Origin: Clostridiales bacterium
GTDB lineage: Bacteria; Bacillota; Clostridia; Lachnospirales; Lachnospiraceae
Reading direction: 5' to 3'
Assembly (NCBI GenBank): GCA_021203365.1
Contig: JAJQBI010000013.1
Span: 1-36,272, forward strand
DNA length: 36,272 bases
The notes beneath the pieces are model-generated. The model was not told where the DNA came from, made no database searches, and saw nothing but the letters and a program-made list of their open reading frames with translations. How positions within the stretch are numbered: the first letter of the stretch is position 1; each line of letters begins with the position of its first letter. Positions 1-7,091 of this stretch are shown piece after piece. The translations under genes and the position numbers were made by a program.

Positions 1-138
1 GTGATAACAAAATGATAACATCAGTCTGGACAGACCATAGAGAGTGGACAGCTGAGAACAAATGAAATCAAATGACCGATACAAAAATGTTTGACACCAA
101 AAGCCAAAATAGAAGATCTTGTGGGAGATTGTTCTTAG

Positions 139-256
139 AAATGCTTAATGAAAATTTTACAGAATTCTCTCGTATGTATCACAGGAGATGTTCCATTAAA
201 TACAACTCAGCGGAATGACGGCTGGTAGGGTTTTCGTATTCAGGATGTTCTGTCAA
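139..256 (+). pseudogene. Decayed ACT-domain gene remnant (paralogue of the gene at 19662-20030)
   Basis: This stretch translates in pieces to segments that match the intact ACT-domain protein at 19662-20030. The first piece (near 145-168) reads EMLNENFT against KMLGDNFT. The second (near 169-256) reads NSLVCITGDVP, then QRNDGW, a TAG stop, and GFRIQDVL, against NSLVCLSTDVP, QRDDGW, K, GFRIQGVL. The two pieces are joined directly, so about 30 codons are missing between them, and a TAG replaces the Lys codon near 229. Homology is lost after about 256. It lies in the chromosomal flank, outside the attachment site. The match was found by eye, but nucleotide identity over 175-250 is also evident. 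No function is expected. The rest of 1-333 shows no other gene. Confidence 0.75.
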
Positions 257-333
257 TGGAAGGCAGCGGCGCTGACATATATAATAAGAGCAGGGAGAAA
301 GAATTCCCGATGGAAAATAAGCCAGGGGTTAAT

Positions 334-912
334 TCAATCTGTAAAATCGGGCATATTGTTATCTGCGTCTGATAAATACCTGTCAACAGACGTCAGAACA
401 CTCTTCAGGTTTGTTATATCCTGCTTCCAGTCACCGGTTTCCAGAGAATGATTTGCGCTTTTTATTATATGGAGTGGAAGATTTCGTACTTTGCACTCTG
501 TAATGACAGTTTCCGTGTCTACCCATCCGTCAGCTGTACCATGAAACACGATGCCTGGCTGCTCCATAAACCGGAAAGATTCTCCTACCGGTGTAAAATA
601 AACATTTTTTGTCTTCAGTCTATGCTTCTGACCATAGGCGGAGGCAATTGCCGTACCGATACTTTTTGACAGGAACAGAATTTCTGTATATTGAGAAAAA
701 TCCACATCCTGGAGAAGATCCTCGCACTGCCTTAATGCATCCAGGAAACATGCAGCCATTTTATCCTTGTTACCCTTGACTCCGGATGGAAAATTTCCAT
801 AGGGAACATCCTTAATTCTGTAGTCGTGGGAAAGCGCTATTTTTTTGCTGTAATAAAGCAGCGGTTTATCTGTATGATATCCGATTCCCGGGAATATAAC
901 TGCGATTTTCAT
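334..912 (-). CDS. Alpha/beta-hydrolase-fold protein, small putative esterase
   Basis: A 192-residue protein starting MKIAVIFPGIGYH, with AAGGAAG upstream on the minus strand. The first strand followed by PGIGYH resembles the oxyanion region of small alpha/beta hydrolases. LFLSKSIGTAIAS (about residues 79-91) sits where the nucleophile elbow G-x-S-x-G would be, but reads S-K-S-I-G, so the serine is present and the first glycine is not. GIVFHGTADGWVD (about 120-132) is the usual acid strand with an Asp, and SANHSLE (about 151-157) supplies the His. The catalytic triad is therefore plausible (Ser near 84, Asp near 128, His near 154). Substrate unknown. It belongs to the chromosomal flank downstream of the tRNA, not to the ICE. 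Confidence 0.72.
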   Translation of the reverse strand: MKIAVIFPGIGYHTDKPLLYYSKKIALSHDYRIKDVPYGNFPSGVKGNKDKMAACFLDALRQCEDLLQDVDFSQYTEILFLSKSIGTAIASAYGQKHRLKTKNVYFTPVGESFRFMEQPGIVFHGTADGWVDTETVITECKVRNLPLHIIKSANHSLETGDWKQDITNLKSVLTSVDRYLSDADNNMPDFTD

Positions 913-1104
913 TTTTTATTCTTCCTTTTTCATCTGTTTCACAGGAATTATTCTGAATCTGAGTCTTTCCCAATCCAGTGATTTGCCGTTGTTTTGTATT
1001 CCTGTGTGTCATATTGCTGTCGATTCAATCAGAATTTTAGATTACCGTAAAAATGCTTTTGATTATCTATGCTTCGTGAGGATTCAGAATTATGTGGCAT
1101 CCGG

Positions 1105-1133
1105 TTAAAAAATACGGAAGATCTATTTTCCGT
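1105..1133 (-). terminator. Rho-independent terminator after the tRNA-Arg 3' end
   Basis: On the minus strand ACGGAA (1128-1133) pairs with TTCCGT (1114-1119) across an 8-nt loop and is followed by a run of T (complement of 1105-1112). It lies about 40 nt past the tRNA 3' end, as expected for the original tRNA terminator. Confidence 0.6.
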
Positions 1134-1171
1134 TTTCTAACAAAAAAGTAGATAATTCCGCATTTTTAAAG

Positions 1172-1213
1172 CGTTCCCGAGGTGATTCGAACACCCGACC
1201 TACCGCTTAGGAG
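1172..1213 (-). tRNA. 3' fragment of tRNA-Arg(CCT): ICE attachment site
   Basis: Read on the minus strand, this begins with the anticodon loop CTCCTAA (complement of 1207-1213), then GCGGT (3' side of the anticodon stem), a variable region, a T arm with loop TTCGAAT, and CGGGAAC plus discriminator G. No CCA is encoded. The bases before the anticodon loop (from 1214) do not pair with GCGGT, so the 5' half is absent. This is the footprint left when a tyrosine recombinase integrates into the 3' part of a tRNA gene: the crossover core starts at the anticodon loop and the element lies on the 5' side of the fragment, to the right. The intact tRNA should be at the far end, beyond the window. The fragment itself cannot make a tRNA. 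Confidence 0.85.
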
Positions 1214-1549
1214 TAGCCCCCGTGGCGTATTTCCCGATGACAGATTTTCCGTAAAGCCCTTGAAAATGCTGGATTTTTGTCGCATTCTGAAACTGCTTTG
1301 TACTGTCCTGTTACAGCTAATTTGAAGGGATTTCAGACCGTCCGATTAGCTGACTTTTGCCACAGACCTTGAAAATGTCGAATGATTGGCAGTTCAAATC
1401 GTATCAGCAGAGTCGTAATATTCCAGCGTCATTATGCTTAATGGCAATTTTTCCATAAAATGATATATAATTTACAGTTCCATTTGTGATGCGGACTGTT
1501 TACATTTTACACTAACAATTTTTCCCATTACTGTCAATACATAATTTTT
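1214..1549. repeat. ICE left-end non-coding region with direct and inverted repeats
   Basis: No gene is seen here. CCTTGAAAATG occurs at 1258-1268 and again at 1367-1377, and the similarity extends to about 18 bases with a few mismatches. CAGCTAAT (1314-1321) is matched by its inverted copy ATTAGCTG (1345-1352), lying between the direct repeats. The position beside the tRNA core fits arm-type binding sites for an integrase or excisionase, but this is inference from position. Confidence 0.45.
1466..1471 (+). promoter_or_regulatory. Possible -10 box for the left operon
   Basis: TATAAT at 1466-1471 lies in an AT-rich stretch, but no good -35 is visible 16-18 bases upstream. If used, transcription starts about 75 nt before the terminator at 1550-1597 and reaches the gene at 1631 only by reading through it. 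Confidence 0.35.
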
Positions 1550-1597
1550 GAGCGTGTATCTTCCTCAATTACAGGGATGAATACACGCTCCTTTTTT
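1550..1597 (+). terminator. Terminator or attenuator before the first ICE gene
   Basis: GAGCGTGTAT (1550-1559) and ATACACGCTC (1581-1590) form a perfect 10-bp stem with a 21-nt loop, followed by CTTTTTT. The next start codon is only about 34 nt after the T run, leaving no room for a separate promoter. Confidence 0.75.
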
Positions 1598-1630
1598 ATG
1601 TGAAAAACAGATAGATCGGAGGTGAAAATA

Positions 1631-1921
1631 ATGAGCGGTGACGCGATTGATGCCGGCGTGCGCTATTCCAGGGACAGACCGAAAAGCTGTGAGTTCTGTT
1701 ACTACTGGAAAGGACAGACAGCAGGATGCTCTCTGGGTGAGCAGAATTGCTTTTACATCACACATGATGAAAAGGACATAAAAGATAAGACTGGCCGATG
1801 CGAGGGCTGTCCATATGGGAAACATGCGCCCTGTATCGGATGGTGCACCGTGGAAGTGATGGATACTGTTCTGGGCGGCAACAGAGCCGGACGGAACGGC
1901 CAGAAACAGGAGGTGGTATGA
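1631..1921 (+). CDS. Small cysteine-rich protein, possible metal-binding
   Basis: A 96-residue protein with nine cysteines, including CEFC, a middle C-x6-C spacing and CEGCPYG, which suggests two zinc-binding knuckles. The start is ATG 1631, with GGAGGTG at 1619-1625 at proper distance; the GTG at 1622 lies inside that ribosome site and is unlikely to be used. The stop overlaps the next start (ATGA at 1918-1921), so the two genes are probably translationally coupled. Homologous small Cys-rich proteins often lead the replication module of Tn1549-like elements. Function is not known; a DNA- or RNA-binding role is a guess from the cysteines. Confidence 0.7.
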   Translation: MSGDAIDAGVRYSRDRPKSCEFCYYWKGQTAGCSLGEQNCFYITHDEKDIKDKTGRCEGCPYGKHAPCIGWCTVEVMDTVLGGNRAGRNGQKQEVV

Positions 1922-2649
1922 TGCCGGTCTTCCGCGTTAAAAAAAATAAGGATTACACGACGATGTGCAATCATCATCTGAGGGATGAGAACCTGACGCT
2001 GAAAGCGAAGGGGCTGCTTTCCCTCTTTCTGAGTCTGCCGGAAACCTGGGATTACAGCATTGCCGGTCTGTCAAAGATCTGCAAGGAAGGCAGGAGCGGC
2101 ATTTCTTCGACTCTGAAGGAACTGGAGAAATGCGGCTATCTGGTCCGGGAACGCAGGCGCGATGAAAAAGGACTGCTGCGGGATAATATCTATGTGATCT
2201 ATGAAAGGCCGCAGAAAAAAGATCAGCATCCAGAAGCAGAAAATCCAGCATTGGATAATCCAGCGCTGGAAAATCCAATGCTGGAAAAACCTGCGCTGGA
2301 TAAACCTGTGCTGGAAAATCAGGCGCAATTAAATACTGATCTAACAAATACTGATCTATTAAATACGGAATCAAATAAAAGAAAGAGGGAGAAAGAACCC
2401 CGCCATCAGTACGGGGAATACCGGAATGTTCTTTTATCGGATTCGGAGATGCAGACTCTACAGACGGAGTTTCCACAGGATTACAGGCAGAGAATTGAAC
2501 GCTTGTCGGAATACATGGCTTCCACCGGAAAGTCCTATAAAAGCCACCTGGCAACAATCAGGTGCTGGGCGCGGCGCGACCGTGGCAAGCCAACTGCAAA
2601 GAGCTACAGTCATGACAATTACAGATGTAAGGAGGGAGAAAGCCTGTGA
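1918..2649 (+). CDS. Winged-helix replication-initiator-like protein
   Basis: A 243-residue protein. Residues about 1-95 look like a winged helix: RDENLTLKAKGLLSLFLSLP, then YSIAGLSKICKEGRSGISSTLKELEKCGYL, then RRRDEKG. This is the layout of the N-terminal domain of RepA/DnaD-like initiators. Residues about 105-135 are a Pro-Ala-Leu repeat linker encoded by a 15-nt repeat array (2239-2325). The C-terminal part (about 175-225) has a helical YRQRIERLSEYMASTGKSYKSHLATIRCW segment, as in many replication proteins of conjugative elements. AGGAGG stands 5 nt before ATG 1918; ATG 1921 is an alternative start. A DnaC-like loader follows directly, overlapping by 4 nt, supporting a role in replication of the circular form. 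Confidence 0.72.
   Translation: MMPVFRVKKNKDYTTMCNHHLRDENLTLKAKGLLSLFLSLPETWDYSIAGLSKICKEGRSGISSTLKELEKCGYLVRERRRDEKGLLRDNIYVIYERPQKKDQHPEAENPALDNPALENPMLEKPALDKPVLENQAQLNTDLTNTDLLNTESNKRKREKEPRHQYGEYRNVLLSDSEMQTLQTEFPQDYRQRIERLSEYMASTGKSYKSHLATIRCWARRDRGKPTAKSYSHDNYRCKEGESL
2239..2325 (+). repeat. Imperfect 15-nt tandem repeat, about six units, inside the initiator gene
   Basis: Units start at 2239, 2254, 2269, 2284, 2299 and a partial one at 2314, of the form GAnAAnCCnGCGCTG. The junction TCCAGCGCTGGA (2259-2270) is a perfect palindrome. Each unit encodes a five-residue repeat (E/D, N/K, P, A/M/V, L). It may be a flexible linker, or iterons for the initiator, as some initiator genes contain their own origin. 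Confidence 0.75.
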
Positions 2650-3479
2650 ACGACTTATTATCTTCCCTCCTGGACAGAAACACGAAGGCCGTACCTTCCG
2701 AGGATGAGTATATCGGAGAGGACGGCCTTTTTTATTGCAGAAAATACCATACGCCTACACAGTGCCGTATCGAGATCGGCGGGAGGCAGCGCATTGTCTG
2801 CTGCGTGTGCAAGTGCCGCAGGGAGGAACAGGAAGAATATGACCGGAAAATGGCGGAAATGGACCGCCGCAGCTACATCCGCAGCCTGAAAGCCAGCGGA
2901 CTTCAGGAACGCGCGCTGTATGACTGGAAATTTGAGAACGCGGCTGACAGCGCCAGCATTCAGATGGCGAAACGCTATGTGGCGAACTGGAAGGACGCAA
3001 AACAGAATAATCTCGGTCTTCTGCTCTGGGGCGATGTCGGCACCGGGAAATCCTTTACGGCTGCCTGTATCGCCAATGCTCTCCTGGAGACCGGCGTTCC
3101 GGTACTGATGACGAACTTTTCCAAAATTCTGAATCAGATGGGCGGCATGTACTCGGATGAGCGCTACAAATATATCGCTTCTTTCTCCGCGTTTGAACTG
3201 CTGATCATTGACGATCTGGGGATTGAGCGGAATACAGAGTACGCACTGGAACAGGTCTATGCGGTCATTGATGAACGGTATAAATCCGGGAAACCCCTGA
3301 TTATCACTACTAACCTGACTATCGTACAGATCCGCGATGCGGATGATGTGGCTCATGCGCGGATTTACAGCCGGGTGCTGGAGCTGTGTACTCCCGTGCA
3401 GGTACGCGGGACAGACCGCCGCACCGAAATCGGACGCAACAAGCAGGCTCTTGTCAAAGAGATTCTGCTCGGCGGTTAA
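2646..3479 (+). CDS. DnaC/IstB-like AAA+ ATPase (helicase loader)
   Basis: A 277-residue protein starting with GTG at 2646, which overlaps the previous stop by 4 nt; AAGGAGGG lies upstream. Near the N-terminus CCVCKCR and an earlier Cys may form a small zinc site. The ATPase core has Walker A GDVGTGKS (about 129-136), Walker B LLIIDDLG (about 185-192), a sensor-1-like IITTNLT (about 219-225) and an Arg-rich SRVLELC segment typical of DnaC-type loaders. Such proteins load the replicative helicase at an origin opened by an initiator. Its place between the initiator-like protein and ParAB fits autonomous replication or maintenance of the excised ICE. Confidence 0.88.
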   Translation: MNDLLSSLLDRNTKAVPSEDEYIGEDGLFYCRKYHTPTQCRIEIGGRQRIVCCVCKCRREEQEEYDRKMAEMDRRSYIRSLKASGLQERALYDWKFENAADSASIQMAKRYVANWKDAKQNNLGLLLWGDVGTGKSFTAACIANALLETGVPVLMTNFSKILNQMGGMYSDERYKYIASFSAFELLIIDDLGIERNTEYALEQVYAVIDERYKSGKPLIITTNLTIVQIRDADDVAHARIYSRVLELCTPVQVRGTDRRTEIGRNKQALVKEILLGG

Positions 3480-3546
3480 GGAGATGATGCCATTGTTCTC
3501 TTAAAGTTCGGCCATTCATTTTATGACGATTGGAGGTGTAAACGAA

Positions 3547-4374
3547 ATGTCAAAACGCGCGACGGTCACAGCCGTCGTTAATCAGAAAGGCGGAACTGGC
3601 AAAACCACTACCTGTGAGAATCTGGGCGTCGGGCTTGCCAATGAAGGAAAAAAAGTCCTGATCGTTGATACTGATCCCCAGGGAAGTCTGACAATCGCGA
3701 TGGGCTATCCCCGACCGGATGAGCTGTCAGATACGCTGTCTGACCTGATGGCGAAGGTGCTGCGCGATGAACAAATTCAGCCGGGTGAAGGGATTCGTCA
3801 TCATGAAGAAGGCGTTGATCTCGTTCCTGCCAGTATTGAACTGGCCGGTATGGAGGTTTCACTGGTAAATGTCATGAGCCGGGAAACAACACTGCGGCAG
3901 TATCTGGATACAGTCCGATATCAGTATGACCATATTCTGCTGGACTGTATGCCCAGCCTCGGAATGCTGACGATCAACGCTCTCGCTGCTGCGGACAATG
4001 TGCTGATACCCGTCCAGGCTCAGTATCTCCCGGCCAAAGGTCTGGAACAGCTTTTACAGACTATCAGCAAGGTGCGCCGCCAGATCAATCCGAAGCTGAA
4101 AATTGACGGCATCCTGCTGACAATGGTGGACAGCCGGACAAATTTCAGCAGGGAAATCTCCGCTCTGATCCGGGAGACGTACGGGAGCAAGCTGAACGTC
4201 TTTCAGACGGAAATTCCCCGCTCGGTGTGCGCCGCAGAGATCAGTGCGGAAGGAAAAAGTATTTTTAAACACGATCCCAACGGAAAGGTCGCTGATGCCT
4301 ACCGGGGACTGACAAAGGAGGTGCTGCAGAACGCCGAAAAAAGGCGCAAACATCAGCTTGAGCAGCTACGATGA
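3547..4374 (+). CDS. parA: ParA/Soj-type partition ATPase
   Basis: A 275-residue protein. The deviant Walker A KGGTGKTT (about residues 14-21) is preceded by VNQ, Walker A' is DTDPQGSLT, and HILLDCMPSLGMLTINAL gives the Walker B region; AQYLPAKGLEQLL is also typical of ParA. The start chosen is ATG 3547, with GGAGGTG about 8 nt upstream; an ATG at 3523 precedes that ribosome site and is less likely. parB starts inside its 3' end. ParA binds DNA non-specifically with ATP and moves ParB-bound DNA, which in an ICE would stabilise the excised circle. The gap at 3480-3546 shows no clear promoter, so it is probably in one operon with the upstream genes. Confidence 0.93.
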   Translation: MSKRATVTAVVNQKGGTGKTTTCENLGVGLANEGKKVLIVDTDPQGSLTIAMGYPRPDELSDTLSDLMAKVLRDEQIQPGEGIRHHEEGVDLVPASIELAGMEVSLVNVMSRETTLRQYLDTVRYQYDHILLDCMPSLGMLTINALAAADNVLIPVQAQYLPAKGLEQLLQTISKVRRQINPKLKIDGILLTMVDSRTNFSREISALIRETYGSKLNVFQTEIPRSVCAAEISAEGKSIFKHDPNGKVADAYRGLTKEVLQNAEKRRKHQLEQLR

Positions 4375-5263
4375 CATCTTCTCGACTGAGGAAAGCCGGA
4401 AAGAAGACGCGAAGGAACAGGTTCAGCAGGTACCAATCTCGGAACTGCATCCCTTTGAAGGGCATCCGTTCAGGGTGGTGGATGACGAGTCTATGACGCG
4501 GACGATGGAAAGCATTGCACAGTTCGGTGTAATTTCCCCTCTTCTGGCACGGCCTGATCCGGATGGCGGTTATGAGATTATTTCCGGACACAGGAGAATG
4601 CGCGCGGCGGAGCTTATCGGGCTTGAGACGCTGCCGGTGATTGTAAGGGAAATGGACGACGACGAGTCGATCATCGCGATGGTTGATTCGAATCTCCAGA
4701 GAGAAGCCATTCTTCCCAGTGAGCGGGCATGGGCGTACAAGATGAAGCTGGATGCCATGAAACACCAAGCTGGCAGGCCATCAAAAAATTATTCCCAAGT
4801 TGGGAATAATTTAGGTCGCACGTCAAGTGGGGAAATGGCCGAAGAATTAGGAACAAGCAAAAATACGATTTTTCGCTTCATCCGTCTGACAAACCTTCTC
4901 CCAGAACTGATGGATATGGTGGATGAGAAAAAAATTGCGATGAACCCGGCAGTCGAAATATCTTATTTGAACCGCTATGAACAGTCCAAACTCATGGAGG
5001 CGATGGACCTCACGCAGGCAACGCCCTCTCTCTCCCAGGCACAGCGCCTAAAAAAGCTGAGCCAGGAGAAGAAATGTACTCCGGAGGCTATGAACGAAAT
5101 CATGAGCGAAGTCAAAAAGGGCGATCTCAGCCATGTGACGTTCAAAGCGGACGATCTGCGGAAGTATTTCCCGAAGTCCTATACCCCGGCACAGATGGAA
5201 AACACCATCATCAAGCTGCTGGAGCAGTGGCAGAAAAAGAGGCAGCGTGAGCAGAGCCTGTAA
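4358..5263 (+). CDS. parB: ParB/Spo0J-type partition protein
   Basis: A 301-residue protein with the ParB N-terminal nuclease/CTPase-type domain at about residues 25-125, including GGYEIISGHRRMRAA (GHRR at 77-80) and DSNLQRE (110-116). A helix-turn-helix follows at about 156-180 (SGEMAEELGTSKNTIFRFIR). The C-terminal part contains YFPKSYTPAQMENTIIKLLEQW, seen in many ICE ParBs. The start is TTG 4358, inside the parA 3' end (17-nt overlap), and the ribosome site is weak, so coupling to parA is likely. A perfect 13-bp-arm palindrome lies within the gene at 4786-4812, just before the HTH codons. Confidence 0.92.
   Translation: MSSYDDIFSTEESRKEDAKEQVQQVPISELHPFEGHPFRVVDDESMTRTMESIAQFGVISPLLARPDPDGGYEIISGHRRMRAAELIGLETLPVIVREMDDDESIIAMVDSNLQREAILPSERAWAYKMKLDAMKHQAGRPSKNYSQVGNNLGRTSSGEMAEELGTSKNTIFRFIRLTNLLPELMDMVDEKKIAMNPAVEISYLNRYEQSKLMEAMDLTQATPSLSQAQRLKKLSQEKKCTPEAMNEIMSEVKKGDLSHVTFKADDLRKYFPKSYTPAQMENTIIKLLEQWQKKRQREQSL
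4786..4812. repeat. Perfect palindrome inside parB
   Basis: AAATTATTCCCAA (4786-4798), one G, then TTGGGAATAATTT (4800-4812): 13-bp arms with a single-base centre. It codes for part of the segment between the ParB nuclease-like domain and the HTH. It could be a ParB or other regulator binding site, although it does not resemble the chromosomal parS consensus. Confidence 0.8.
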
Positions 5264-5307
5264 GACGTCCTTGTAATTAAAAAAACGAATGTGGAGGAAC
5301 AGAGATT

Positions 5308-5889
5308 ATGAAACTCAAAGTGAAAATTGGCGGAGACGTGAACATTTATCTGACCCCGGATGCAGAACCGGTCTCCCTGGACATCAGCGAAGACGATTTA
5401 GATGACGCTGATCAGGAAGACAGAAGCCACGAAGGACTCAGCTATTTTGAAAGCGCTGTGAACATTCTCAAAGATATGATAGAGACGATTGGACAAGAGC
5501 CTGATGAATCTGAGGATGCAGACGACAATAAAATTGTCATGATTCTCACACCGGGGCAGGAACCGAAAGTTGCAACCTTCGCGGAGGCCGATGAACTGAT
5601 TCCCGGGTTCTGTGCAGATTATGAGTGTGTCGAGAATTTTCTGGATCTCGGACTGAACCTCTATCATCGCAAAAATCAGGTTCTCCGGATTGGAGGTAAT
5701 GAGTTCCTGATCGGCACTGCTGTCGTATGCTTTGAGGATGCAAATGGGGATCTCTGGTCACTGGGTGGACAGGACATCTATCAGGTGTTCCGTCATATGG
5801 AGAAGAACCATGCTGTTCTCAGCGTAGACGGAAAACAGATTGTCGCATTGGAAATTACCGGCACGGAGCCGGAGGAAGAAGGTGAATAA
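5308..5889 (+). CDS. Unknown acidic accessory protein, paralogue of 7078-7635
   Basis: A 193-residue acidic protein with no recognised domain. The start ATG 5308 has GGAGGAAC upstream. It opens with KVKIGGDVNIYLTPD and has a central KIVMILTPGQ, a later QVLRIGGNEFLIGTAVVCFED and a C-terminal SVDGKQIVAL. All four have counterparts in the gene at 7078 (DVKVSGNIDINVNL, TIVMVVNPE, SIVTVEDRSYLVSTAVVFSEE, GGGKRVKAL), so the two arose by duplication. Its stop overlaps the start of the DUF5688 gene by one base (TAATG). It has no membrane segment and is probably cytosolic. Function unknown; genes of this kind are commonly found between parB and the secretion genes in ICEs of this type. Confidence 0.72.
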   Translation: MKLKVKIGGDVNIYLTPDAEPVSLDISEDDLDDADQEDRSHEGLSYFESAVNILKDMIETIGQEPDESEDADDNKIVMILTPGQEPKVATFAEADELIPGFCADYECVENFLDLGLNLYHRKNQVLRIGGNEFLIGTAVVCFEDANGDLWSLGGQDIYQVFRHMEKNHAVLSVDGKQIVALEITGTEPEEEGE

Positions 5890-6920
5890 TGGATTATAAC
5901 GAATTTCTCTTAAAAGCACAGTACGATCTGGCTACTGCGATGCCCGAAGCCGTAATCTCCCGGGAACAAATCAGCAAGCTTCAGGGCGAGTCCTATGAAG
6001 GTTTTACGGTTCGTTCTGAAGGCAGCATGACAGGTGTTGTACTGAATATGAAAGCCATGTATGAAAGACTGGAAGGCGGGACGGATTATAACCAGATTTT
6101 GTCCGATATGCTGGATATCGTGGATGATAATTCCACAAGTGTTCCGCATGGGATAGTGGATTTCCTTTCTGATTACAGTCAGGTAAAGGAAAATCTGACG
6201 GTCGATCTTGTCGGTCAGGCTCAGAACGAGGACAGGCTTTCCGATATCCCTCACTATGACATGGAAGATCTGTCTCTGATTTACCGTGTTGATGTCAGTG
6301 ACCGCGTAGAAAATGATGGTGGACGCGCTACAGTACTGGTCACAAATCAGATGTTGGAACGGTATGGCGTCACGCCGGAACAGCTTCATCAGGATGCTTT
6401 GAAAAATGCATCCGATCGGGAACCTTTTATGATCAGCGGTATGGGAATGGTTCTGGGCGGCCTTATCGGAATGCCGCAATCGAAAGCTGACGAAGAGCCT
6501 TCCCTGTTTGTCGCATCCAATGCCAATATGATGTTCGGAGCCTCTGCCATTGCTTATCCTGGTTTTATGGATAAAGCTGCTGAAAAGGTACAGGGCGACT
6601 TCTATGTTCTCCCCTCTTCTGTGCATGAAGTTCTGCTTCTGAAAGATAACGGGAAGACAGATTATCGAGATCTGGAAGCAATGGTTTCTGATATCAATAT
6701 GGCGCAGGTGGCTCCTGAAGAACGTCTCTCTGATCGCGTTTATCATTATGACAGCAGGGAAAAGGTATTTGAACTTGCTGAAAAATATGAAGCCAGGACG
6801 CAGGGACGCGAGGAACACAGGCATTCTGTTCTGGATGATTTGAAATCGTTTGGTGAAAAGGCAGATTGTCCGCGCCCGGAGAAAGCAAAGCCGGCACCGG
6901 CATATGGAATGTCCCTGTAG
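5889..6920 (+). CDS. DUF5688-like ICE accessory protein with SVL-type C-terminal tail
   Basis: A 343-residue protein resembling the DUF5688 family of ICE accessory proteins. Seen: N-terminal YNEFLLKAQYDL, the central YRVDVSDRVENDGGRATVLVTNQMLERYGVT, then FVASNANMMFGASAIAYPGF and FYVLPSSVHEVLLL. The family has no established function. It has no membrane segment. The last 32 residues form a separate tail, HSVLDDLK followed by a charged Pro-rich end, similar to tails on several other proteins in this element, in particular the helicase remnant ending at 27424, where the DNA is also similar. It is translationally coupled to the gene before it (shared TAATG). Confidence 0.75.
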   Translation: MDYNEFLLKAQYDLATAMPEAVISREQISKLQGESYEGFTVRSEGSMTGVVLNMKAMYERLEGGTDYNQILSDMLDIVDDNSTSVPHGIVDFLSDYSQVKENLTVDLVGQAQNEDRLSDIPHYDMEDLSLIYRVDVSDRVENDGGRATVLVTNQMLERYGVTPEQLHQDALKNASDREPFMISGMGMVLGGLIGMPQSKADEEPSLFVASNANMMFGASAIAYPGFMDKAAEKVQGDFYVLPSSVHEVLLLKDNGKTDYRDLEAMVSDINMAQVAPEERLSDRVYHYDSREKVFELAEKYEARTQGREEHRHSVLDDLKSFGEKADCPRPEKAKPAPAYGMSL

Positions 6921-6953
6921 ACATAATGCAAATGCAAAGATTGGAGGAAAGCT

Positions 6954-7091
6954 ATGAACTCTGCAGATGAAAAAATCGGGATCAACGTAGAGTATGAAAA
7001 GAAGACAGAAAAAGAAAAGGGCCTCAACAGAATGGAGGCCTATTTTAATGCCCTGAACGAGAAAGGAGCAAATCACCATGCAGAAAATTGA
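6954..7091 (+). CDS. Small ORF, 45 residues
   Basis: ATG 6954 follows TTGGAGGAAAGCT, a strong ribosome site, and the frame runs 45 codons to TGA at 7089-7091, overlapping the next start at 7078 by 14 nt. The product is charged and probably helical (repeated Glu and Lys, then NRMEAYFNALNEKGAN). The coding sequence contains GGCCTC (7020-7025) and GAGGCC (7035-7040), which can pair and are followed by TATTTT, so the ORF may serve as a leader for the following gene. Reality as a protein is uncertain. Confidence 0.5.
   Translation: MNSADEKIGINVEYEKKTEKEKGLNRMEAYFNALNEKGANHHAEN

Noticed and set aside
215..451. Open frame of 78 codons in the left flank
   Set aside because: It overlaps the ACT-gene relic in another frame and is antisense to the hydrolase gene at its end; no ribosome site.
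2239..2325. Possible CRISPR array
   Set aside because: The units are contiguous 15-nt repeats without spacers and code for a regular peptide.
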